In this document: positions 63,752-64,000 of the stretch, piece by piece
Numbering within the stretch: the stretch's first letter is position 1
Layout: each line of letters begins with the position of its first letter
Source: JAAZKA01 sp034926225
Lineage (GTDB): Bacteria > Bacillota > Clostridia > Oscillospirales > QAMX01
Direction of reading: 5' to 3'
DNA length: 64,000 bases
NCBI GenBank assembly: GCA_034926225.1
Contig: JAYFRF010000015.1
Coordinates: 124,001 to 188,000, forward strand
Made by a program: the position numbers and the translations under genes
The notes under the pieces: generated by a model
Told to the model about the DNA's origin: nothing
Seen by the model: the letters and a program-made list of their open reading frames with translations, nothing else
Database searches by the model: none

Positions 63752-63827
63752 ACTATTCTTCTATGAGAGCGCTTATAAAAATTTTCATTTGTCTGTTACA
63801 TCCGGCGGGCAACAGTGTTAATAAATA

Positions 63828-63839
63828 TAGACCGGTCTA
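63828..63839 (+). promoter_or_regulatory. Palindromic operator candidate TAGACCGGTCTA
   Basis: A perfect 12-bp palindrome 15 bases before the ATG of the last gene and just ahead of its ribosome-binding site. The AGACCNGGTCT type of half-site is typical of TetR-family operators. Confidence 0.55.
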
Positions 63840-63854
63840 AAGAAAGGAATTATG

Positions 63855-64000
63855 ATGAAAAGAACGCTGGCTCTTTTTTTGGCGCTATTCACTTTTTCTT
63901 TTTCTGCAAGCTCAACGGCTATTGACTATGTAAACGACAGTATCGGTGTAACAAGGTATTCCTACATCTATCAATTAAACTGCTCAACAGATATACCCAA
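63855..64000 (+). CDS. Secreted protein, N-terminal part
   Basis: ATG 63855 (AAAGGA 6 bases upstream; ATG 63852 is too close) opens a signal peptide MKRTLALFLALFTFSFSASS, likely cleaved near STA, then IDYVNDSIGVTRYSYIYQLN. It runs off the end of the window, so the family cannot be named. Confidence 0.7.
   Translation, partial: MKRTLALFLALFTFSFSASSTAIDYVNDSIGVTRYSYIYQLNCSTDIP

Overview
The window looks like a chromosomal piece of an anaerobic low-GC-lineage Gram-positive (Clostridia, probably gut-associated Oscillospirales/Christensenellales-like). The evidence is a PolC-type replicative polymerase, the dxr-rseP-ispG-polC gene order, the HisZ plus short-HisG form of ATP phosphoribosyltransferase, ECF-sigma/DUF4367-type remnants, LplB/YtcP-type sugar transporters and consensus TTGACA-17-TATAAT promoters. 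The species assignment is inference.

Region 1 (1-13.4 kb) is dense housekeeping DNA on the + strand: the end of dxr, rseP, ispG and polC, tightly coupled. Next comes a promoter with two stacked inverted repeats driving hisZ-hisG-(lipoprotein)-hisD-hisC-hisB-hisH-GNAT. hisA, hisF and hisI/E are absent from the window. A tRNA-Ser(GGA) with its own perfect promoter and a terminator closes the block.

Region 2 (13.4-25.4 kb) is a patchwork of small accessory genes. It holds a GNAT, a DMT transporter with a long leader, a methyltransferase/radical-SAM pair behind a structured RNA with two terminators, a HAD hydrolase, a P-loop kinase-like protein, a GNAT-methyltransferase fusion coupled to an APH-fold kinase, one whole and one broken VOC gene, a NUDIX-GNAT fusion, a DUF3795 protein and a solute-binding lipoprotein.

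Region 3 (25.4-34.7 kb) is an export island: two large regulators with C-terminal winged helices (the first followed by a decayed HPr-kinase-like gene), a translationally coupled heterodimeric ABC exporter, a three-gene ABC-2 system and the stump of another ABC exporter.

Region 4 (34.6-49 kb) is a graveyard. It contains a broken XRE-methyltransferase gene, IS21, IS256 and IS3 fragments, pieces of sbcC, parB, an AlbA_2 protein, a SLOG/DUF1273 protein and an XRE regulator typical of integrative elements, and a long RHS/YD-repeat gene with three in-frame stops. A second RHS segment is joined head to head. A GH78 alpha-L-rhamnosidase gene has its central ~740 bp inverted.

Region 5 (49-62.5 kb) is a coherent sugar-catabolic locus. 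A divergent LacI regulator separates a minus-strand operon (class II aldolase, KDG-kinase-like, KDPG aldolase, Zn-alcohol dehydrogenase, 2-hydroxyacid dehydrogenase, UlaG-like MBL hydrolase, URO-D-like protein, GH36, broken GH78) from a plus-strand ABC importer (two permeases and a binding lipoprotein). Four copies of a 16-bp operator with core GCGTAAC-CG-GTAACGC tie the two arms together; one sits at the centre of a perfect 33-bp-arm palindrome behind lacI. The window ends with another IS3 remnant, a broken DUF4367 gene and the start of a secreted protein behind a TAGACCGGTCTA palindrome.
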